Positions 46,698 through 53,857 of a stretch of 64,000 nucleotides of DNA are shown one piece after another. Within the stretch, counting starts at the first letter, position 1. Every line of letters begins with the position of its first letter. Position numbers and translations under genes: made by a program. This DNA is from Torulaspora globosa (lineage: Eukaryota; Ascomycota; Saccharomycetes; Saccharomycetales; Saccharomycetaceae), in contig NC_050727.1 of the NCBI RefSeq assembly GCF_014133895.1, forward strand, positions 248,001 to 312,000, read 5' to 3'. A model generated the notes under the pieces. The model made no database searches, was not told the DNA's origin, and was given only the letters and a program-made list of their open reading frames with translations.

Positions 46698-48704
46698 TCA
46701 AGTGGTCTTGTCGGTCTTATTCTCATTTGACATCTCCCACAGTCGCAGGGTCAGAGTTGCAAGGAAGCAAGGAATCTGACCTCTTTCGTCGACCCAGGTT
46801 CGGAGCAGACTATCCCAATCGTCTAAGTCGGCAGTCAAGTTAGATTTTAACGTATTTTGATTGAGATCGGCAGTCAGGTACCGTTCCGGTTTGAAGGCGG
46901 AGAAAATCTTGACCTTTCCTTCTTGTTGAAACTCCAGCTTGAATCCCAGAAGTGAATTGACCACGTCTATAAATTCCAATGACTTCTTGTTGAACATCTC
47001 CTTGAGCCGATTGAACTTTTTACCGGCCCTCAGCAGATCGTCATCCCTCTGCTTGAGCTCGAACGAAAGCGATTCATAAATGGACCTAGGTATCCGCTCA
47101 ACCGGTATTCCTTCCTCATTGCTTAGTTCTCGCAAGAGATCTTCGTTTTCTTTCTTCAGGAGTTGCAATTGCTTCCGCTTGACAAACTGATCCTTGAGTA
47201 GTGGGTTGTCTCGCAGCTGCAGGATACGAATACTCTTCTCCTTCAGATCTGATAATTTTTGCAATTTCTCTTGCAAGATCTTGTTGTTGTTTTGGCTGTT
47301 CTGTAATTCCCGTAAGATCTTAACATTGTTTAATTGCAGCTCATTCAATCTCTGGGAGTAATTTAATCCCAGCTGATCGCTCATTTTCCGTTTTTTCAAA
47401 GATGGCTCTTGTGCTAGTAGCTGGTCGTTAAGTTTCCGTAACTCTTCAGTCAAATCTTCCGTTTGATTCTTATAACCGTCAACTATTGTTTCTAGCTCTT
47501 TCAAACCCTTAGCCTGCTTCGCTTCGTTACCTTCTCTAGATTCCTCGTTAAATGCTGCAAATTCATCCAGTTGCTTTCTCAAGAGCCTACACTCCTCGAA
47601 AGCTAGCTGCTTCTGCTGCTCGATTTCGTGGTTGAGTTTTTTGTAGTTTATTATACTAGCCTCATAGTTCTTACTCAAGTCCAGAAGCTGATTACGCTCC
47701 AGAGCAAGCTCGTCGTTGAGCATTTTCAAGTTCCCGTTATCTAAACGAAACTTTTCATTTTCATCTGTGAGGACCACTAAAGACTCCTTGGCTAATTTGA
47801 TTTCTCGAATGATATCTTCTGGTCTGTCCTTACCATTATTGTAGATATCCCATGAAGCCAACTGCGATTTTAGGTTCAGATTCTCAAGTTGCAGGTCCTG
47901 GATTTGCCTTTCCATCTGGTCCATTTGCTCCAGCTTGTTTTTAAGCTTTTCATTCTCAGATTTCCAAAATTGCTGCGAGTCTGAAGAAACCCTCAGTTTT
48001 TTTAGCTCGCTTGCTTGCTGAAGGTTCACCTCCTCCAGTTCTTTAGTATATTGAACCTGATCCTTGAACATTTTGTTTACGACAGTCAGCTCCTGAAGCT
48101 CCTCCGTAGAATAATTGTGATGAGCCATTATGACTCGCGAGGCTCGCAGGGACGCAATTTCATCGTCCTTTTCCGTGCTGGCCTTGCGCAGCTGTTTGAT
48201 TTCAGCTGCCTGCTTCGCAATCTCCTCGTCGTACCTCTTCACTAGTGATTGTGAGCTCTGAGCCTCAATCTTCAAACGGTCGATGACGTGCTCTCTATCA
48301 GACAATTTGGACTGTAGCTCTGACAGGCGATCAAGACCTTCTTGTTCCTTGACATGAAGCTTCCGTCTTAAATCCTGTATTACCTGATCTTTGCGATTTT
48401 GGGAGTCGTCCAACTGAACTTTCAGCTCCCTCAATTCCTGCTCTAATTTGTTATTCGTCTCATACAGGAATGTCGTGTCGCTGAGGGCCTTCTCAAGCTC
48501 TTCCACTTTAACCCTATATTTCTTGTCTACCGAGTTATACTGCTGCTGCAGCCTTAGTCTCTCAATCTCAAACTCGTTCTGAACCGAATTCAGCTTGTAC
48601 TGCAACGACATGAGCTTACGATCTTTGTCGACTGTCTCTTCGAGCTTCGACGGAGCCCGCAGAGGGCTCTTCAGAAAAGGCGACGAGCCACCACTATCGC
48701 TCAT
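46698..48704 (-). CDS. MAD1: Spindle assembly checkpoint protein Mad1
   Basis: Mad1 binds Mad2 at unattached kinetochores and nuclear pores to build the mitotic checkpoint signal. The protein has 668 residues (749 in S. cerevisiae). Nearly all of residues 25-560 is coiled coil rich in Glu, Lys, Leu and Gln. The C-terminal domain carries the conserved RLK motif (KKFNRLKEMFNKKSLEFID) and the globular end VNSLLGFKLEF...KIFSAFKPERYLT. Its 5' side is divergent from MMS2, as in YGL086W-YGL087C. Confidence 0.95.
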   Translation of the reverse strand: MSDSGGSSPFLKSPLRAPSKLEETVDKDRKLMSLQYKLNSVQNEFEIERLRLQQQYNSVDKKYRVKVEELEKALSDTTFLYETNNKLEQELRELKVQLDDSQNRKDQVIQDLRRKLHVKEQEGLDRLSELQSKLSDREHVIDRLKIEAQSSQSLVKRYDEEIAKQAAEIKQLRKASTEKDDEIASLRASRVIMAHHNYSTEELQELTVVNKMFKDQVQYTKELEEVNLQQASELKKLRVSSDSQQFWKSENEKLKNKLEQMDQMERQIQDLQLENLNLKSQLASWDIYNNGKDRPEDIIREIKLAKESLVVLTDENEKFRLDNGNLKMLNDELALERNQLLDLSKNYEASIINYKKLNHEIEQQKQLAFEECRLLRKQLDEFAAFNEESREGNEAKQAKGLKELETIVDGYKNQTEDLTEELRKLNDQLLAQEPSLKKRKMSDQLGLNYSQRLNELQLNNVKILRELQNSQNNNKILQEKLQKLSDLKEKSIRILQLRDNPLLKDQFVKRKQLQLLKKENEDLLRELSNEEGIPVERIPRSIYESLSFELKQRDDDLLRAGKKFNRLKEMFNKKSLEFIDVVNSLLGFKLEFQQEGKVKIFSAFKPERYLTADLNQNTLKSNLTADLDDWDSLLRTWVDERGQIPCFLATLTLRLWEMSNENKTDKTT

Positions 48705-48941
48705 GGTCCCCCAATGACCAAATGACCAGCAATCGTTGACTAGCAGCTAGACTCTTGTCTTTTTGCTCCAGCGTAAGGCTTCAAGTAGGTGCTTTTCTTA
48801 ACCCGATAGTGACCTTCAAAATTCCAACATTATTACACTCAGGTTAGTCAGAGTAAAGCCACGATTGTGAACGTCTGAAGGCTTTATAAGCACATCTAGA
48901 GTCATAATCGTGCCACAAGAACAGCTCACGAGAAAGATCCG

Positions 48942-49423
48942 ATGTCAAAAGTGTATGTGAAGTGCGATTCGGTGCCTTCTGCTACGGAGTCAGAATACTA
49001 ACGAAAGCGACATGCAGACCAAGAAGCTTCAGATTACTCGAGGAGTTGGAAAAGGGCGAGAAGGGACTCGGTCCGGACTCCTGCAGCTACGGCTTGGCCG
49101 ATAGCGACGATATCAGTATGACGTATTGGAACGGAACCATCCTAGGACCGCCACACAGCAACCACGAGAACCGCATATACTCTGTGTCGATTGAATGCGG
49201 ACCAAACTACCCCGACGAGCCCCCCAAGATCAAGTTTATCTCCAAAGTGAACGTCCCCTGCGTCGACCCCAAGACCGGCGAAGTAAACAGCAGCCTGTTC
49301 CACACCTTGCGCAACTGGAAAAGAGCGTACACCATGGAGACGCTCCTGCTGGACCTAAGGAAGGAGATGGCCACACCTACCAACAAGAAATTGCCGCAAC
49401 CCAAGGAGGGCACCACTTTTTAA
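48942..49423 (+). CDS. MMS2: Ubiquitin-conjugating variant Mms2 (spliced)
   Basis: Mms2 is the inactive E2 partner of Ubc13 that directs Lys63-linked chains in error-free DNA damage tolerance. Exon 1 is 48942-48952 (ATG TCA AAA GT) and exon 2 is 49018-49423. Joined, they encode 138 residues starting MSKVPRSFRLLEELEKGEKG (S. cerevisiae 137). The E2 fold shows WNGTILGPPHSNHENRIYS and CGPNYPDEPPKIKFISKVN, and it lacks the active-site Cys, as expected. Reading without splicing gives a false N terminus. The S. cerevisiae gene has an intron at the same place. Confidence 0.98.
48953..49017 (+). other. Spliceosomal intron of MMS2
   Basis: This 65-nt intron has 5' site GTATGT (48953-48958), branch site TACTAAC (48996-49002) and 3' site CAG ending at 49017. 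Only 15 bases separate the branch-site end from the acceptor. Confidence 0.95.
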
Positions 49424-49856
49424 GGTCTTAGACCGCTCATTTCTCATCTGTTACAGCTGCGAGAGGGTCAGCATGGGAGATAAATAGCAATAGATAGCTG
49501 ACATAGGGGCACCGTACGAACGATTACAAGCAGAGCCACCGTAGAGCGAGTTTTGGCGAAACTGCAACGAAGGAGCCTGCAGCAAAAGATCTACAACGGA
49601 CGCCAGCAACGCCAGCAAGCTTAAGCAAGATTCAACTACTAATAGTAATGCTTCGAGCGGCCTCTTGGTCCTAGCCGAGGTCTGCTTTCTATTGAGTCAC
49701 TTCAGCCAATGACTCAAGTGAAAAATTTCACCACAGTAAGTACAAGAATTTACCAGAGTTTACAAGAATTTACAAAGAATTTGCTCCTGAAGACGAATAA
49801 TAGCTCGAGACTATCCAAAACTGTTGCCTGCCATTAGCTACAGCTTACACCTCTAA
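49424..49856. other. Intergenic, MMS2 3' flank and POS5 promoter
   Basis: Two Gcn4-type sites, TGAGTCA (49693-49699) and TGACTCA (49710-49716), are followed by TGAAAAATTT (49719-49728). TACAAGAATTTAC is repeated at 49741-49753 and 49761-49773. No gene is seen. Confidence 0.5.
49741..49773 (+). repeat. Short direct repeat upstream of POS5
   Basis: A 13-base unit TACAAGAATTTAC occurs twice with a 20-base period; a third degenerate copy (TACAAAGAATTT) overlaps the end. Confidence 0.6.
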
Positions 49857-51137
49857 ATGAGTGCTACCGAGATGCTTTGTAATCTAAGATTAACAGGCTC
49901 ACTGCGAAGTTTGCGGTGCTACAGTTCGCTCGAGTTTCCCGCAATTAGGATCCGTGACTATTCCAAATATGTGTCAATCAAGCCTGTCACGGAGTTGAGA
50001 CGTAGCAGCTCGCCAGATTTTATCAGCTCGCCAAATTCGAAATTGCAGTCGTTAATCTGGCACAAACCGCTGCAGAATGTGCTTGTCACCAAGAAGCCCT
50101 GGACCAACACCACTCGTGAAGCCATGGTACAGTTCATCACACATTTGCACGATTCCTATCCCGAGATCAACGTGATTGTGCAGCCGGATGTCGCGGAAGA
50201 GATTGCCCAGGACTTCAGATCTACACCTCATCAGAACCCAAACGAACCGCATATTCTGTATACGGGCGCAGATCAGGACATTGTGGCCAACACAGATCTT
50301 TTGGTGACGCTTGGCGGCGACGGCACGATCCTACGTGGCGTGTCGATGTTTTCCAACAGGCAGGTCCCGCCTGTGCTGGCATTCTCGCTCGGGACGCTGG
50401 GGTTTCTGCTGCCGTTCGACTTCCAGGACCATAAGAACGTCTTTCAACAGACGATAAGCTCACGGGCCAAGTGTCTACACAGAACCAGGCTGGAGTGCCA
50501 AGTGGTGAGAAGGGGCGAAAAGGAGTCCCACGATCTGTCGACTTCACTACACGCCATGAACGATATCTTTCTACACAGAGGTGATTCGCCGCATCTTGCC
50601 AACCTGGACATTTTCATCGATGGCGACTTCATGACAAGGACCACCGCCGACGGGATAGCCTTTGCCACCCCAACCGGGTCCACTGCATACTCGCTGTCCG
50701 CTGGAGGCTCCATCGTTTCGCCATTGGTGCCATGCATTCTTCTGACGCCAATCTGTCCGCGTTCACTGTCGTTCAGACCGCTGATCCTGCCACACTCCTC
50801 CCACGTCAAGGTCAGAATCGGTGCAAAGGCGAGCCAAGGCCCAGCAAACAACGTCGTGAAACTGTCTGTCGACGGCATCCCGCAGCCGGACCTGCGTATA
50901 GGCGATGAGATCCACGTTGTCAACGAAGTCGGCACCATCTACCTGAACGGCTCCCAGGTGCCAAGCACCAACAAGAAGGACGTCTCTGAGAGAAGAAAGA
51001 CCATCAAGAACTCCGGGATATACTGTATTGCCAAAACCGAAAATGACTGGACCCACGGCATCAACGAGCTGCTGGGCTTCAATTCAAGCTTCAGATTCTC
51101 CCGCCATGCCAAACACATAAAGAAAGACAACAAGTAA
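49857..51137 (+). CDS. POS5: Mitochondrial NADH/NAD kinase Pos5
   Basis: Pos5 phosphorylates NADH, and less so NAD, in the mitochondrial matrix to supply NADPH. The protein has 426 residues (414 in S. cerevisiae). The N terminus is a targeting peptide rich in Arg, Leu and Ser. The kinase motif is LVTLGGDGTILRGV near residues 143-156. Also present are FSLGTLGFLLPFDF, the NDIFLHRGDSPHLANLDIF block and GIAFATPTGSTAYSLSAGGSIVSP. Many GC-rich third positions leave long open frames on the opposite strand. It lies upstream of the alpha-factor gene as in YPL187W-YPL188W. Confidence 0.96.
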   Translation: MSATEMLCNLRLTGSLRSLRCYSSLEFPAIRIRDYSKYVSIKPVTELRRSSSPDFISSPNSKLQSLIWHKPLQNVLVTKKPWTNTTREAMVQFITHLHDSYPEINVIVQPDVAEEIAQDFRSTPHQNPNEPHILYTGADQDIVANTDLLVTLGGDGTILRGVSMFSNRQVPPVLAFSLGTLGFLLPFDFQDHKNVFQQTISSRAKCLHRTRLECQVVRRGEKESHDLSTSLHAMNDIFLHRGDSPHLANLDIFIDGDFMTRTTADGIAFATPTGSTAYSLSAGGSIVSPLVPCILLTPICPRSLSFRPLILPHSSHVKVRIGAKASQGPANNVVKLSVDGIPQPDLRIGDEIHVVNEVGTIYLNGSQVPSTNKKDVSERRKTIKNSGIYCIAKTENDWTHGINELLGFNSSFRFSRHAKHIKKDNK

Positions 51138-51210
51138 GACATATATATGATGTATTAGCGATCCATTCAACAAGACATATATATATGATGTCTTAGCGAT
51201 CCTTGCAACA
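51136..51210. repeat. Imperfect tandem duplication at the POS5 3' end
   Basis: Unit 1 (51136-51171) and unit 2 (51172-51210) share AAGACATATATATGATGT, a one-base change, TTAGCGATCC and CAACA. Unit 1 begins within the POS5 stop codon. Unit 2 carries the 3' end of the candidate snoRNA on the minus strand, so the unit 1 copy looks like a duplicated snoRNA end. Confidence 0.8.
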
Positions 51211-51425
51211 TTCCCCATACGGGCACACGAAGGTAAACCCTTAGATCTGCAAGAACAGACGACAGATGGAATGTTGCACCCAAGATCAGTAAAGATTTCT
51301 CTCCAGTCCACTCTCACGGCCCAAACGAGTAGGCGACAGCACATATCTACATGTGTCATGGGTCTGACGCCCCGGAGGGGTCTAACCTCGCTGAGATGCT
51401 ATTATGTGCTGCGAATGGCTGTGAA
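51186..51425 (-). ncRNA. Candidate H/ACA snoRNA, probably snR10
   Basis: snR10 is an H/ACA RNA of about 245 nt needed for early 18S pre-rRNA cleavages. In S. cerevisiae it lies between MMS2 and MFalpha2. Here the 3' hairpin is closed by a perfect 11-bp pair, TGCAACATTCC (51204-51214) with GGAATGTTGCA (51268-51278), and an outer GATC pair. On the minus strand an ACA (51191-51189) lies three bases before the inferred end. An H box AGAGAA (51302-51297) separates a second hairpin whose apical stem is near 51335-51357. A Reb1 and TATA pair stands just upstream. The 5' end is a guess. The name rests on position, since no sequence match could be run. Confidence 0.5.
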
Positions 51426-51484
51426 TTTTGCGTTACTTCTCTAAGAGTAATGGTAAGTGGAGTGTGCCAGGGGAAAAATCGCGT

Positions 51485-51514
51485 CCTTATATACATTCGG
51501 TTGCTATTACCCGG
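51485..51514 (-). promoter_or_regulatory. Reb1 site and TATA box of the candidate snoRNA
   Basis: On the minus strand CCGGGTAA (51514-51507) is followed by TATATAAGG (51493-51485), about 60 bases upstream of the inferred 5' end. This is the same pairing as at SNR7. Confidence 0.55.
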
Positions 51515-52203
51515 CCCACCATAATCCCTTAATTAGGTCTTGGCTCAACAAGCTCACCTTGAGTACAGTTCTACAGCTAATAGAATGGGCAAGGAAGAGC
51601 TGCATTCACCGAAGCACTAAACCTTTGTCTCCGCATGCACAAATCGTAGCTCCATGTGTGGATCTCTGCAGATATAGAGAATGTGCGCCAGAGCTTTTCC
51701 ATTGGCAGACTACTTGAGTAACTAGTTTCTAAATACCTCCGGATTCGCAGCAGTGTGTACTATTTCCCCAATATAATAGCCACAACCTTGTTTGAAGTGC
51801 CTGTTTGACGCCTGCTTTTGTCATTTTTACAGTGCGGCGTCAGTAATTATCGGTGCGACACAATTTCCAGATCAGTCGTCAAATGATGCCAAGTTGTGGT
51901 CAACTAGTCATAGGGTCCTAGGATACTCCATTACAGTTCCTATATGGGCTGTAATTGAAACATCTACTGAACTAGTTGTGGTTCGTCTGGAGACCCAAGC
52001 TGCTGAAGTTTGGACCAAGCTGCTGGAGATTGGAGAACACTTTACAGACGTGAAACTTGAGACCTCAATTGAAAGAAGCTGAATAGATAGGTATATATAT
52101 GTCTGGAAGAAGTGTTCGGGAGATTCTGTTCTCCGTCACTCTATATCCTTCTCACTTGTCAGAGCTTCACAGTAAAATAAGGTTTCTTTATACTCCGGCC
52201 ATC
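51515..52203 (+). promoter_or_regulatory. Alpha-factor gene promoter region
   Basis: A perfect pheromone response element TGAAACA is at 51956-51962. CCTAGGATAC (51917-51926) followed by CATTACAG (51929-51936) resembles the Mcm1/Mat-alpha1 composite of alpha-specific genes, though only loosely. A TATA box TATATATATG lies at 52092-52101. A 21-base imperfect tandem repeat (CAAGCTGCTG core) spans about 51992-52033. No other gene is seen. Confidence 0.55.
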
Positions 52204-52698
52204 ATGAAATTCACATCTATCGCATTGTCAGTCATCTGTCTCATCTCGAACGTATTTGGTGCTCCAACAGAGGCCACTGCAGGCGACTTGAAGGTCCCTT
52301 CCGAAGCTATTGTTGGCTTCCTCGACCTCGCTCAGGATAAGGACGTTGGGGTGATTCCGTTCTCAAACGAGACTACTACCGGGCTTCTGTTTGTCAATAC
52401 GACGATTCTCGACCAGGCAACGGATAATAAGGCGAACAAGAGGAGCGCCGAGGCTTGGCACTGGATCAGCTTGCGCACAGGACAACCCATGTACAAGAGA
52501 GACGCAAATGCTGACCCATGGCACTGGATTTCGCTGCGCACTGGACAACCCATGTACAAGAGAGATGCCAATGCAGATCCTGAGGCGGACCCCTGGCACT
52601 GGATCAGTCTACGTGCCGGCCAGCCTATGTATAAGAGGGAGGCAGACGCAAACCCCTGGCATTGGATCTCCTTGCGTACAGGACAACCAATGTACTGA
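52204..52698 (+). CDS. MF(ALPHA)1: Mating pheromone alpha-factor precursor
   Basis: The precursor is secreted by alpha cells and cut by Kex2, Ste13 and Kex1 to peptides sensed by Ste2 on a cells. From the ATG at 52204 it has 164 residues. A signal peptide (MKFTSIALSVICLISNVFGA) is followed by a pro-region with two N-glycosylation sites (NET, NTT) and the conserved LLFVNTTI. Four 13-residue pheromone copies follow Lys-Arg sites. Copies 1, 2 and 4 read WHWISLRTGQPMY; copy 3 has Ala for Thr at position 8. The ATG at 52099 lies inside the TATA box, so it is not the start. UIP4 next door fits YPL186C-YPL187W. Confidence 0.98.
   Translation: MKFTSIALSVICLISNVFGAPTEATAGDLKVPSEAIVGFLDLAQDKDVGVIPFSNETTTGLLFVNTTILDQATDNKANKRSAEAWHWISLRTGQPMYKRDANADPWHWISLRTGQPMYKRDANADPEADPWHWISLRAGQPMYKREADANPWHWISLRTGQPMY
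52456..52695 (+). repeat. Four pheromone-coding repeats
   Basis: The 39-base units lie at 52456-52494, 52519-52557, 52594-52632 and 52657-52695. Spacers after Lys-Arg read DANADP, DANADPEADP and EADANP, and the first leader reads SAEA. Every spacer is a string of X-Ala or X-Pro dipeptides, as Ste13 trimming needs. Confidence 0.97.
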
Positions 52699-52853
52699 AG
52701 AAAATGTACACCGTATTGCTTGCTCTATGACAGTTAACGAATAATAATGCGATTTTTCTATTCCAACAAAGTAAAAAATGACATTACTTTCTTAAGCACC
52801 TAGACAGTTAGTTCATACCGTTTTGTAGCGTTGAAAAATGTTTACCAATCAGT

Positions 52854-53498
52854 TCATCCGAACCATGACCGGAATAAATTTGTAAAGAAAGCTATAATTC
52901 TAGCAAGAACATCCCTGTACTGTTCAGGATTGTTCTCTCTACCAGTGAGTGCCGTCCCACTAGTGTCAGGACGTTCCGAGCTCTCAGCGACTTGTCTCTC
53001 ATCCTCCGCATCAGAGTGATTCACTACCACTGCAGATCCGCCAACAGATTCATCTTTATCCTCCACAGCGCTCTTGCTTCTTGACGACTTAGGCCCATTT
53101 GGCGTCGCAATACGCTTTGCAGCACCCTTCTTCTCCTCGCTTTCGGCTTCAAGAGATGGAGCTGGACTCCCTGGGCCTTCAAAATCCACAGGTATCCCCT
53201 CGTTCATATCTATCTTATCATCACGCTCATCTGCAGTCAGCATTTTGACGTTATTTTCGTTTGAGTGTTCGTCTACCTCTTTTGGATAGTCATCATCTGT
53301 AAACCAGACCCCATTGTCGTCGATAAACTTGAAATGCACTTTCCCCGTGTCGGGAGGTAGTTTTCTCGAATCTATAACATATTCCCAAAGGCCATCCTTT
53401 CCATTTTTGACCATGGACAACGGTTTCCAATCGCTGAAATCGCCTGCAATCTGCAGATTCTGGAAATTATCAGGCGAATGACAATATATGATCTTCAT
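52854..53498 (-). CDS. UIP4: Uip4-like nuclear-envelope/ER protein with CBM48-type domain
   Basis: Uip4 of S. cerevisiae (about 257 residues) interacts with the SUMO protease Ulp1 and locates to the ER and nuclear envelope. This protein has 214 residues. The N-terminal 85 residues resemble the glycogen-binding-like domain shared by Uip4, Mdg1 and Crp1: NLQIAGDFSDWKPLSMVKN, LWEYVIDSRKLPPDTGKVHF and KFIDDNGVWFTDDDYP. The middle is acidic and Ser-rich. The end (DVLARIIAFFTNLFRSWFG) is an amphipathic or tail-anchor helix. Mdg1 or Crp1 are alternatives by domain alone; position next to the alpha-factor gene favours UIP4. Confidence 0.85.
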   Translation of the reverse strand: MKIIYCHSPDNFQNLQIAGDFSDWKPLSMVKNGKDGLWEYVIDSRKLPPDTGKVHFKFIDDNGVWFTDDDYPKEVDEHSNENNVKMLTADERDDKIDMNEGIPVDFEGPGSPAPSLEAESEEKKGAAKRIATPNGPKSSRSKSAVEDKDESVGGSAVVVNHSDAEDERQVAESSERPDTSGTALTGRENNPEQYRDVLARIIAFFTNLFRSWFG

Positions 53499-53638
53499 CT
53501 TAATAATCTGTACCTAGTCCTCTTTAAAATTCTTGTCCAGTCGGACGCTGTCACCTTAAATTCTGCGATGAAATTTCTATCCTGATGCAGCTAATATACC
53601 AACTATAAAGCAAACCAGAGACTCGGTTAGTCTGCTGG

Positions 53639-53836
53639 TCAGACCGTTGGTAAGTCTTCAATTGGCTCCTTCTTTCCAACCTTATACTTATACCCCTTGA
53701 AGTCAAAGTTCTGAAAGGTTACCCCCGCGCGCAGCGTTGCTAGCCACCAGCGAACGCGCATAATGATGAACATAGCGAGATAGGCAGCGTTGCGGATGGT
53801 TCGTGGGCCGTCGGGATGGTCGCCGTGTTTCGCCAT
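53639..53836 (-). CDS. Unassigned small protein, 65 residues
   Basis: I do not recognise this gene. From the ATG at 53836 it encodes 65 residues, or 71 from the ATG at 53854, which is only three bases after the MRN1 stop. It has a polar start (MAKHGDHPDGPRTIRN), one hydrophobic segment with basic and Trp residues (AAYLAMFIIMRVRWWLATL) and a tail GYKYKVGKKEPIEDLP. The codon choice in the tail (AAG, GAC, TTC) is like that of real yeast genes. It could be a small mitochondrial or ER membrane protein. Being so close after MRN1, it must be transcribed from within MRN1 or be a late exon. Confidence 0.55.
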   Translation of the reverse strand: MAKHGDHPDGPRTIRNAAYLAMFIIMRVRWWLATLRAGVTFQNFDFKGYKYKVGKKEPIEDLPTV

Positions 53837-53857
53837 CGTATGTACTATATACATTCA

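Noticed and set aside
51792..52082. Ninety-six-codon frame in the alpha-factor promoter
   Set aside because: It has no ATG at its start, no known similarity, and contains the pheromone response element and a small tandem repeat.
52099..52203. Upstream in-frame ATG of the alpha-factor gene
   Set aside because: It lies in the TATA box. The ATG at 52204 is followed at once by a signal peptide.
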